Shown here: piece by piece, positions 1-6,354 of the stretch
How the letters are laid out: the number at the start of each line of letters is the position of its first letter
How positions within the stretch are numbered: the stretch's first letter is position 1
Assembly: GCA_020025235.1 (NCBI GenBank)
Contig: JAHHSL010000013.1
Span: 1-41,389, forward strand
Source: Ruthenibacterium sp.
Lineage (GTDB): Bacteria > Bacillota > Clostridia > Oscillospirales > Ruminococcaceae
Reading direction: 5' to 3'
Length of the DNA stretch: 41,389 nucleotides
Made by a program: the position numbers and the translations under genes
Notes under the pieces: generated by a model
The model's database searches: none
Told to the model about the DNA's origin: nothing
What the model saw: the letters and a program-made list of their open reading frames with translations, nothing else

Positions 1-348
1 AAGCGCCGCTTGCTGCACGCTTTCACCGGAAGGAGCCTCCGGTGCCGCATCCGCTGCGCGTGCCGCCTTCTTTTTTCTTACAACGACAAACAAAATCGCC
101 TGCGCCGCGATCAGGATCACAAGCCCGGGGACGAGCACCTTCCAGATGAAGCTGCTGATAAAGCCCGAACCGCTGCCGTCCAGCGACATACTGAGTGTAA
201 AAACGATTTCCTCCATGGAAATCGCGCCGAAATTCTTTGTGCCCCAGATCAGGCTTCCCGTCAGGAACAGGCAGATCCAAAAGCCCCAGATATATCCGGA
301 CAGTGATTTTTCGTATGATGTTTTTCTTTTGTGTTTGTTTTTATTCAT
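1..348 (-). CDS. Partial membrane protein, probable LTA synthase/sulfatase family N-terminus
   Basis: Only the first 116 codons are inside the window; the gene runs off the left edge. The start ATG (346-348) follows an AGAGGA ribosome site. The protein has a basic N-terminus (MNKNKHKRKTS), a first membrane segment (YIWGFWICLFLTGSLIW), a short loop with GAISMEEIVFTLSMSLDG, a second membrane segment (VLVPGLVILIAAQAILFVV) and then a charged Lys/Arg stretch. The 'isMEEIvFtL..pLdG' loop resembles the N-terminal region of LTA synthase-like phosphoglycerol transferases of Firmicutes. The catalytic sulfatase domain would lie outside the window, so the family call is an inference from a short piece. 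The flippase gene lies just upstream on the same strand, 40 bases away, so the two may be cotranscribed. Confidence 0.5.
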   Translation of the reverse strand, partial: MNKNKHKRKTSYEKSLSGYIWGFWICLFLTGSLIWGTKNFGAISMEEIVFTLSMSLDGSGSGFISSFIWKVLVPGLVILIAAQAILFVVVRKKKAARAADAAPEAPSGESVQQAAL

Positions 349-388
349 TGAATCCTCTTTCTATTCGTCCTGATAAAGCCGCAGCCTT

Positions 389-1801
389 TCAGGCTTTTTT
401 TCGTCTCCCGCGTCCAAGCAGCTGCATCAGCGTGCTCCACAGATCGCGGAAATTGATCGCCGCCATGCATACACACAGCAGCGCGCACCACAAAAACCAA
501 TACTTTACCTGGCGCAGCAGGATAAACGATTCCACCGCAAGCAGCGCAAGGTTGACCGCAAGCCGGCCCGGTGCAAAATCCACCCGGATCAGCCCGCGCG
601 TATTCACCGCACGCAGCAGGAATACGACAAAATATCCTACAAAGGTGGCAAGCGCCGCACCGTTGACGCCCCAGCGGGGGATCAGCAGATAGTTCAGCAC
701 CGCATTGACGCCCGCGCCGATCGCCATGGTGGAAAGCGAAAGCGTCGAGCGTTTTTCCACCATATAGATGCTGTTCAGGAAATTATCAAAGCTGGAAAAC
801 GCGGTTGCCATTGTCAGCAGCGGAATAAACTGCCAGCCGAAGAAGTAGTCATCGCGGTAAATGGCCATAAAGGGCTGTGCCATAAGCACAATGCCCGACG
901 CCACCAGAAAAATCAGGCTTTGATACGCACGGAACACGCGCGAGAAAAACTGTTCGCGCCCGGCGTCCGTGCCGTCTGTAAAGGCGGAGATCTGCCATGC
1001 CTCGGTAAAAATTGTCGATACGATCGAAAGGATCGTCGGCAGCTTGTAGCTTGCGCCCAGGATGCCCGCCAGCGACGTGCCGTCCTCCAGCATGGCCGCC
1101 ACGAAGAACTGGTCGCTTGCGTTCGTCACCCACCAGAAAATCGAAGCAGGCACAAGCGGCAGCGCATAGCGCAGCATTTTGTTCAAAAGCTCTTTATCAA
1201 AATTTTTGACGCTGCAGTATTTCCATGTGCGCGTCACGCAGAACAAAAACAGCGCGCTTAAGCCGTCCGCGCAGATGATCGCGATCAGATAGCCCGTCGG
1301 GCCCATATTCAGCACGCGCAGAAACAGCACATAGAATCCGCATGTCGTGACCGTGCACAGGATGCCGTCGATTGCATACAGCCGGTTGAGCTCCCGCGCG
1401 CGGCAGAACTGACAGTTCAGTGTGCGCAGACAGCTGATGAGCAGATATACATATAAAAGCACCATGTATTCCGAGAACCATTCGATGCGCCGCAAAAGCG
1501 GATACAAAAGGATCAGTCCCACGAACCCCATGCCGATCGCCGCAAGGCCGTTCATATAAATCGAGCCTTTTTTCACGCCCTTTTCCAGCCCGAAGCGGAT
1601 CACGGCATTCGCGATGCCCAGACTGACAAGCGGGATCAAAAGGCTTGCACATTGATTAAGCAGCTCTTTGATGCCGTTCATTTCCTGGGTTTCAAACCAG
1701 TAGCTGAACAGCGGCGCCATAACAAAGCTTAACAGCTTTGAAGAAAACGTGCTGATTGCAAACAGCATCGTATTCGAGACAAGGCGCTTGTATTTATCCA
1801 T
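389..1801 (-). CDS. Polysaccharide flippase (oligosaccharide/lipopolysaccharide export, MATE/MOP superfamily)
   Basis: This 470-residue protein is almost entirely hydrophobic, with about 12-14 predicted membrane spans. It starts with the typical flippase segment NTMLFAISTFSSKLLSF and ends in a short basic tail (GRGRRKKA). The family moves lipid-linked oligosaccharides across the cytoplasmic membrane; the substrate here is not known. The motif region LLIPRWGVNGAALATFVGY near residues 375-393 is typical of the polysaccharide biosynthesis C-terminal domain. A GGGAGGG ribosome site precedes the ATG. A promoter with an extended -10 lies 37-66 bases upstream. No glycosyltransferases are nearby, so a role in capsule, teichoic acid or another surface glycan cannot be separated. 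Confidence 0.82.
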   Translation of the reverse strand: MDKYKRLVSNTMLFAISTFSSKLLSFVMAPLFSYWFETQEMNGIKELLNQCASLLIPLVSLGIANAVIRFGLEKGVKKGSIYMNGLAAIGMGFVGLILLYPLLRRIEWFSEYMVLLYVYLLISCLRTLNCQFCRARELNRLYAIDGILCTVTTCGFYVLFLRVLNMGPTGYLIAIICADGLSALFLFCVTRTWKYCSVKNFDKELLNKMLRYALPLVPASIFWWVTNASDQFFVAAMLEDGTSLAGILGASYKLPTILSIVSTIFTEAWQISAFTDGTDAGREQFFSRVFRAYQSLIFLVASGIVLMAQPFMAIYRDDYFFGWQFIPLLTMATAFSSFDNFLNSIYMVEKRSTLSLSTMAIGAGVNAVLNYLLIPRWGVNGAALATFVGYFVVFLLRAVNTRGLIRVDFAPGRLAVNLALLAVESFILLRQVKYWFLWCALLCVCMAAINFRDLWSTLMQLLGRGRRKKA

Positions 1802-1837
1802 ACACTCCCTCCCAAATCGTTTCGCATATTCCTTTTT

Positions 1838-1867
1838 AGTATATCACAATCCAACCCCTTTTGTCTC
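1838..1867 (-). promoter_or_regulatory. Candidate sigma-A promoter of the flippase gene
   Basis: On the minus strand there is GAGACA (-35, 1862-1867), an 18-base spacer ending in TGA, and TATACT (-10, 1838-1843). The TGN before the -10 makes it an extended -10 promoter, which offsets the weak -35. Confidence 0.55.
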
Positions 1868-1948
1868 TGTTCTGTGCGATTTTTCTTTGTTTTTTCAGGG
1901 GTTTTCGTTTCCGGCGGCCTTGTTTTGCCCACCATACCGGCCGCGTTC

Positions 1949-2506
1949 TTATCGGGAAAGCAGCTTCCGGCGCTCGGCATAATCCGGCATATACCGCGCC
2001 ACCACCGCCCAGAAGGCCGGGCTGTGGTCTGCATGCACAAAATGGGCGTATTCATGCAGCACCACATATTCGATTGCTTCACGCGGCTTTTCCGCAAGGC
2101 GCAGGCTGAATGTCAGCTGCCGCTTCGCCGGTGTGCACACACCCCAGCGTGTTTTCATCCGGCTGACGCGGATCGCCGGGCGCTGCCCGTGCAGGACATC
2201 CGCAAAAAGCGGAAAGATCCGCTCGCTGATGCCCGTAAAAATTGCAAGCGCCTGTTCGGGCGATGCAAGATACGGGCGCTCGTCCTCGGCGCGGCGCTCT
2301 TTTGCGCGCATGCGCGCCGCCGTGATCCACGCCGCACGCGCCGACACAAAGGCATCCGCACGCTCTGCCGGCACACACCGCGGCGCCGATACCGCCACCG
2401 TGCCGTCCGTGCGCACGCGCAGATTGATGTTTTTGACCTTTTTCCGCGTAAATTCGTACCGGATTCCGCCCGCGGTGCGGATCTGCATGCCCTGCTTTTC
2501 CTTCAT
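1949..2506 (-). CDS. YgjP-like (DUF45/M48-type) metallopeptidase-fold protein
   Basis: The 185-residue protein has the family hallmark HEYAHFVHADH: H151-E152-x-x-H155 plus H161 are the expected zinc ligands. An upstream motif (TRWGVCTPAKRQL) matches the conserved RWGxCs strand of the YgjP/WSS1-like family. E. coli YgjP has been described as a UTP pyrophosphatase, but the biological role of the family is poorly defined. An in-frame ATG 17 codons further upstream (2557) coincides with the predicted transcription start and has no ribosome site, so I placed the start at 2506, behind AAAGGCGGGG. The gene is divergent from nrdD. Confidence 0.85.
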   Translation of the reverse strand: MKEKQGMQIRTAGGIRYEFTRKKVKNINLRVRTDGTVAVSAPRCVPAERADAFVSARAAWITAARMRAKERRAEDERPYLASPEQALAIFTGISERIFPLFADVLHGQRPAIRVSRMKTRWGVCTPAKRQLTFSLRLAEKPREAIEYVVLHEYAHFVHADHSPAFWAVVARYMPDYAERRKLLSR

Positions 2507-2563
2507 TCGTGCCCCGCCTTTCCCCAAAATACGCTCTGCCTTTGCGTTCTGTTTCATCCAGAC

Positions 2564-2592
2564 AGTATACTACCGAATCACAAAATTGGCAA
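2564..2592 (-). promoter_or_regulatory. Strong sigma-A promoter of the YgjP-like gene
   Basis: TTGCCA (2587-2592), a 17-base spacer, then TATACT (2564-2569) on the minus strand. The expected transcription start is near 2557. This rules out the first in-frame ATG as a normal start and decides the gene start at 2506. Confidence 0.75.
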
Positions 2593-2632
2593 TTCATCCA
2601 AAAAAAACGCGGAAAGTTCGCTTGCTTTTTGC

Positions 2633-2662
2633 TTGACATGCCACCATATCTAGTGCGATAAT
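2633..2662 (+). promoter_or_regulatory. Promoter of the nrdD operon
   Basis: TTGACA (2633-2638), an 18-base spacer, then GATAAT (2657-2662). The -35 is consensus and the -10 has one change. The start would be near 2669, leaving a leader of about 65 bases before the nrdD ATG, which follows GGGAGGA. Confidence 0.75.
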
Positions 2663-2687
2663 TATAGGCGTCATCAATATTTAGCGG
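2641..2687. promoter_or_regulatory. Pair of candidate NrdR boxes over the nrdD promoter
   Basis: Box 1 (2641-2656, CCACCATATCTAGTGC) matches the published NrdR consensus ACACWATATATWGTGT at 12 of 16 positions and sits between the -35 and -10. Box 2 (2672-2687, CATCAATATTTAGCGG) matches at 10 of 16 and lies just after the start point. Their centres are 31 bases apart, the three-turn spacing typical of tandem NrdR boxes. This supports ATP/dATP-responsive repression of the operon. The nrdR gene itself is not in the window. Confidence 0.68.
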
Positions 2688-2734
2688 ACGATCCAAGAGA
2701 GTGAGAAGACCGTGCGCGGAACGGGAGGAAAACC

Positions 2735-5014
2735 ATGATCAAAAGTATCATCAAGCGCGACGGGCGCGTTGTTTTGTATGATGCCGGAAAAATCGCTTCG
2801 GCAATCCTGAGAGCCATGGAAGCAGCACAGGAGGGCGATGCCGCACAGGCAGCCGCTGTTGCCAACGCCGTGGAAGAAACGCTGGAGGCTCGCTGCGGCG
2901 CGCAGCCCCCGCAGATCGAACAGATCCAGGACGAAGTGGAAACCCAGCTTATGGAAAAGGGCTTCGACGGCGCAGCAAAAAAATACATCCTTTATCGTGC
3001 ATCCCGCACCCGCGTACGCGAGATGAACACCCATTTGATGAAGGTTTTCGATGAATTGACGCATGCCGACGCAACCAACAGCGATATGAAGCGCAGCAAT
3101 GCAAACGTCGACGGCGACACCCCCATGGGCACGATGCTGCAGTACGGCAGCGAGGCCGCAAAGGATTATTACGACAAATATCTGCTTACCCCCCAGCAGA
3201 GCCGCGCACACCGCGAAGGCTGGATCCACATTCACGATTTTGATTTTTATGCATTGACAACCACCTGCTGCCAGATTGATTTGCTCAAGCTGTTCTCGGG
3301 TGGTTTTTCCACGGGTCACGGTTTCCTGCGGGAACCGAACGATATCCAAAGCTATTCTGCCCTTGCCTGCATTGCGATCCAGTCGAACCAGAACGATCAG
3401 CACGGCGGCCAGAGCATCGTAAACTTTGATTACGGCCTTGCACCGGGCGTTGCCAAAACGTATAAAAAGCGCTATTATGCCAACATTTATAAAAGCCTGG
3501 AACTGCTTTGCCCCGAAGCGGAGCTTTCCTTTGACCGCATCAAGGAAGTTCTGAAGGGCGTGGAAGAAAAGACCGGCCTGTGCCCGCGCCTTGCAACCGA
3601 TATGGATTATCTGCGCGCGGAAATAAGCGCACTGACAGAGCTTGTGGGCGAAGACGCCGCCAAGAAGGCGCAGGCGTTCGCACTCAAGGAAAGCGAGCCG
3701 GAAACCGAAAAGGCAACCTATCAGGCCATGGAAGCATTGATCCACAACCTGAACACCATGCATTCCCGTGCAGGCGCACAGACGCCGTTCTCTTCCATTA
3801 ACTACGGCACGGATACCAGCCCCGAGGGCCGCATGGTCATGCGCAACGTTCTGCTTGCAACGGACGCCGGGCTCGGCCTTGGCGAAACGCCGATCTTCCC
3901 GATCCAGATCTTCCGCGTGAAAGAAGGCATCAACTACAATCCGGGCGACCCGAACTACGATCTGTTCCAGCTTTCCTGCAAGGTGAGCGCAAAGCGTCTG
4001 TTCCCGAACTTCAGCTTCATCGACAGCCCGTTCAACCTGCAGTATTATAAGCCCGGCCACCCCGAAACCGAGGTTTCGTACATGGGCTGCCGCACCCGCG
4101 TCATGGGCAACAGCTACGACCCCGACCAGCAGATCGCAAACGGCCGCGGCAACCTGAGCTTCACGTCGATCAACCTGCCGCGTCTTGCCATTGAAAGCAA
4201 GGGCGACGAAGCGCTGTTCTATGAAAAGCTGAAAGGCGCCATGGATCTTGTGATCGGCCAGCTGGACGACCGCTTCGCGATCCAGAGCAAAAAGCATGTT
4301 TACAACTTCCCGTTCCTTATGGGTCAGGGCGTATGGCTCGACAGCGAAAAGCTCGGCCCCAATGATGAAGTGGGCGAAGTGCTCAAGCACGGCACACTCA
4401 GCGTCGGCTTTATCGGCCTTGCCGAAACCCTTGTCGCCCTGTACGGACACCACCACGGCGAAGGCGAAGAATACCAGAAAAAGGGTCTTGAGATCATCGG
4501 CTATATGCGCAAATATCTGGACGACCGCAGCGAGCGCACCCACATGAACTACACGCTGCTTGCCACCCCGGCAGAGGGTCTTTCCGGCCGCTTCGTGCGC
4601 ATGGACCGCAAGCGCTACGGCGAAATCCCCGGCGTGACGGATCGTGAGTACTATACAAACTCCTTCCACATTCCGGTTTACTACAATATCTCCGCATACA
4701 ACAAGATCCGTCTGGAAGCGCCGTATCACGCCCTGACGAATGCGGGCCACATCAGCTATGTTGAGCTGGACGGCGACACCGCAAACAATCTGGAAGCCTT
4801 TGAAAGCGTTGTGCGCTGCATGCATGACTGCGGCATCGGCTACGGCAGCATCAACCACCCCGTCGACCGCGACCCGATCTGCGGCTACGTCGGCGTGATC
4901 GGCGAAGTCTGCCCCCGCTGCGGACGCCGTGAAGGCGAAGCGATCCCGCCCGAGCGCGTGGAAGAGCTGCGCAGAAAATTCCCCGGCACGTTCAATTACT
5001 GCGGCTGCCGTTAA
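2735..5014 (+). CDS. nrdD: Anaerobic (class III) ribonucleoside-triphosphate reductase, catalytic body lacking the glycyl radical tail
   Basis: This 759-residue protein reduces ribonucleoside triphosphates to dNTPs without oxygen. Residues 1 to about 90 form an ATP-cone (IKSIIKRDGRVVLYDAGKIA), the allosteric activity domain. The barrel includes the conserved TTTCCQIDL segment (C178, C179). The C-terminus holds a cysteine cluster (C716, C726-x-x-C729, C756, C758) expected to bind zinc. The usual RITGYLVG glycyl radical motif is missing: the frame ends in CGCR and TAA at 5012-5014. The motif is in the next gene, 5069-5230, in the same reading frame. Then follows nrdG. The start ATG is behind GGGAGGA. 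The family assignment is certain; the split is discussed in the findings. Confidence 0.96.
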   Translation: MIKSIIKRDGRVVLYDAGKIASAILRAMEAAQEGDAAQAAAVANAVEETLEARCGAQPPQIEQIQDEVETQLMEKGFDGAAKKYILYRASRTRVREMNTHLMKVFDELTHADATNSDMKRSNANVDGDTPMGTMLQYGSEAAKDYYDKYLLTPQQSRAHREGWIHIHDFDFYALTTTCCQIDLLKLFSGGFSTGHGFLREPNDIQSYSALACIAIQSNQNDQHGGQSIVNFDYGLAPGVAKTYKKRYYANIYKSLELLCPEAELSFDRIKEVLKGVEEKTGLCPRLATDMDYLRAEISALTELVGEDAAKKAQAFALKESEPETEKATYQAMEALIHNLNTMHSRAGAQTPFSSINYGTDTSPEGRMVMRNVLLATDAGLGLGETPIFPIQIFRVKEGINYNPGDPNYDLFQLSCKVSAKRLFPNFSFIDSPFNLQYYKPGHPETEVSYMGCRTRVMGNSYDPDQQIANGRGNLSFTSINLPRLAIESKGDEALFYEKLKGAMDLVIGQLDDRFAIQSKKHVYNFPFLMGQGVWLDSEKLGPNDEVGEVLKHGTLSVGFIGLAETLVALYGHHHGEGEEYQKKGLEIIGYMRKYLDDRSERTHMNYTLLATPAEGLSGRFVRMDRKRYGEIPGVTDREYYTNSFHIPVYYNISAYNKIRLEAPYHALTNAGHISYVELDGDTANNLEAFESVVRCMHDCGIGYGSINHPVDRDPICGYVGVIGEVCPRCGRREGEAIPPERVEELRRKFPGTFNYCGCR

Positions 5015-5053
5015 GCACCCGCAGCCCGATTTTTCAACATCTTCTCATTTTAT

Positions 5054-5061
5054 AAAGGAGG
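5054..5061 (+). promoter_or_regulatory. Strong ribosome binding site for the separate glycyl radical gene
   Basis: AAAGGAGG, 7 bases ahead of the ATG at 5069. This is a near-perfect Shine-Dalgarno site. It argues that translation starts here on its own and that the TAA at 5012-5014 is not a recent error in one long gene. Confidence 0.85.
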
Positions 5062-5068
5062 CCCCATT

Positions 5069-5230
5069 ATGGCACAGATCGAAACAAACATTCAGGCAAA
5101 AAACGGACAGGGCGTGGGCTTTGAGCGCATCCGCCGCATCACCGGCTATCTTGTCGGCACGCTGGATCGCTTCAACGATGCAAAGCGCGCTGAAGAGCAC
5201 GACCGTGTGAAGCACGGCATGCAGCACTAA
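5069..5230 (+). CDS. Stand-alone glycyl radical domain of class III ribonucleotide reductase (53 aa)
   Basis: The product begins MAQIETNIQAKNGQ and contains RIRRITGYLVG followed by TLDRFNDAKRAEEHDRVKH, which is the normal C-terminal glycyl radical segment of NrdD. The radical residue should be G26. The gene is in frame with nrdD (54 bases between the nrdD stop and this ATG, translating to a non-conserved linker) and ends 9 bases before nrdG, so the three form one operon. I infer that the peptide docks on NrdD and that NrdG generates the radical on G26, in the way the small YfiD/GrcA protein can replace the radical domain of pyruvate formate-lyase. It is not annotated by length-based gene finders because of its size. 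Confidence 0.92.
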   Translation: MAQIETNIQAKNGQGVGFERIRRITGYLVGTLDRFNDAKRAEEHDRVKHGMQH

Positions 5231-5239
5231 GGCGCTGTC

Positions 5240-5770
5240 ATGGAAGCTTCCATACAACTGGCGGGGCTGATCGAGGATTCGATCGTCGACGGCCCGGGCA
5301 TCCGCACCGCGATTTTTGCGCAGGGCTGTCCGCACCATTGCAAAGGCTGCCACAACCCCGAAAGCTGGGAGTTCGGCGTCGGAACCGATGTTCCGGTTGC
5401 CGAGCTGTATGCCGCCGTGAAAAGCAATCCGCTTGTGCGCGGGGTCACCTTTTCGGGCGGCGAACCGTTCAGCCAGGCCGAAGCCTTCGCCGAACTTGCC
5501 GCCGCATTAAAGGCCGACGGCTACGAGGTGGCAAGCTATACGGGCTACACCTTTGAAGAACTGGTGAATGACGGCACGCCCGCACAGAAAAAGCTGCTTT
5601 CGCTGCTGGATATTCTGGTGGATGGGCGGTTTATTCTGGAACAGCGGAATCTGGATCTGCGCTTTCGCGGAAGCGAAAACCAGCGCATCCTGAATGTTCC
5701 CGAAAGCCTTGCGGCACAAAAGGCCGTGTGGTGCACCGCCGAACGCTGGATCGGTGGATCCGGTACATAA
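5240..5770 (+). CDS. nrdG: Anaerobic ribonucleotide reductase activating protein (radical SAM)
   Basis: A 176-residue radical SAM protein that uses a [4Fe-4S] cluster and S-adenosylmethionine to place the glycyl radical on the class III reductase. The cluster motif is C30-x3-C34-x2-C37 (GCPHHCKGCHNP). DGPGIRTAIF just before it is typical of activases, and TFSGGEPF is the SAM-contacting GGE motif. The ATG lies 9 bases after the stop of the small glycyl radical gene, with only AAGG as ribosome site, which suggests translational coupling. In this operon its natural target would be G26 of the 53-residue peptide. A terminator follows directly. Confidence 0.95.
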   Translation: MEASIQLAGLIEDSIVDGPGIRTAIFAQGCPHHCKGCHNPESWEFGVGTDVPVAELYAAVKSNPLVRGVTFSGGEPFSQAEAFAELAAALKADGYEVASYTGYTFEELVNDGTPAQKKLLSLLDILVDGRFILEQRNLDLRFRGSENQRILNVPESLAAQKAVWCTAERWIGGSGT

Positions 5771-5778
5771 ATAAGCAA

Positions 5779-5812
5779 AACGCTCCTGCACAATGTGCAG
5801 GGGCGTTTTTCG
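5779..5812 (+). terminator. Intrinsic terminator of the nrdD operon
   Basis: A 13-base stem (5779-5791 with 5795-5807, one G-T pair) with loop AAT, ending in a run of T. It begins 9 bases after the nrdG stop. Confidence 0.88.
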
Positions 5813-6297
5813 TTTGCTTTTCTGATGACCGATTTTTCTGCGGGAGCAAGGCAGCGCTTTGCGGAAAGACAGCGGCAACTCAATTTGCACAGCGGCGGTT
5901 TGGGCGCTTTGGGCGCTTTGCATTCGGCGGCAGTTTACCGACAGTTTGGCAGGGCTTTGCGCGCGGACAGCGGCTCTCTGCGGACACACGATCACCGCCG
6001 CGCCGCCGGTGCACCGAGGGAACACCGCCGGAAAAGGACAGATTTCCCGCCCTTGCACCCGTCTGGCAAAAGCGCTTCGCTCCGCTCGTTTTCCACATTT
6101 TGCTCCTTTTTGTTGAAAGTTCAGGGTGCACGGGCATGCAGCGGCTTTTCTGCTCCTTCGCCGAAATCCGCCGGACACACCCTGCACGAAAACCGGCTGC
6201 CCCACGGATTCCCGCGCGGGTTGCAGACATGCGGCCGCAAAGCCCCTGCACCGGATGCCCGTCTGCAAGGCGCGCATCGGCCGGCAAGCGCAGAACA
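5813..6297. other. Gene-free stretch between convergent operons
   Basis: About 485 bases between the nrdG and pnp terminators. Open frames occur on both strands, but their translations are Arg/Ala/Cys-rich, lack ribosome sites and show no recognisable domain. I see no tRNA-like fold, mobile-element end or clear promoter. It may be decayed sequence or hold an unrecognised RNA. Confidence 0.5.
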
Positions 6298-6331
6298 CAA
6301 AAAGGCGGCGCAGCAAATGCTGCGCCGCCTT
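6298..6331 (-). terminator. Intrinsic terminator of pnp
   Basis: On the minus strand a 14-base GC-rich perfect stem (6318-6331 with 6302-6315) is followed by a T run (6298-6303). It lies 24 bases after the pnp stop. Confidence 0.88.
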
Positions 6332-6354
6332 CGGCTTATGCTTTTTTCAGAAGC

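Noticed and set aside
381..401. A terminator-like AGCCT-TTC-AGGCT stem followed by a T run on the plus strand
   Set aside because: No plus-strand gene ends here; the sequence encodes the last codons (Lys-Lys-Ala-stop) of the flippase on the minus strand, so the T run is its lysine codons.
2507..2557. Seventeen-codon N-terminal extension of the YgjP-like gene
   Set aside because: Its ATG coincides with the predicted transcription start (promoter 2564-2592) and lacks a ribosome site.
2681..4858. A 725-codon open frame on the minus strand opposite nrdD
   Set aside because: It is antisense to an unmistakable NrdD and only reflects codon bias.
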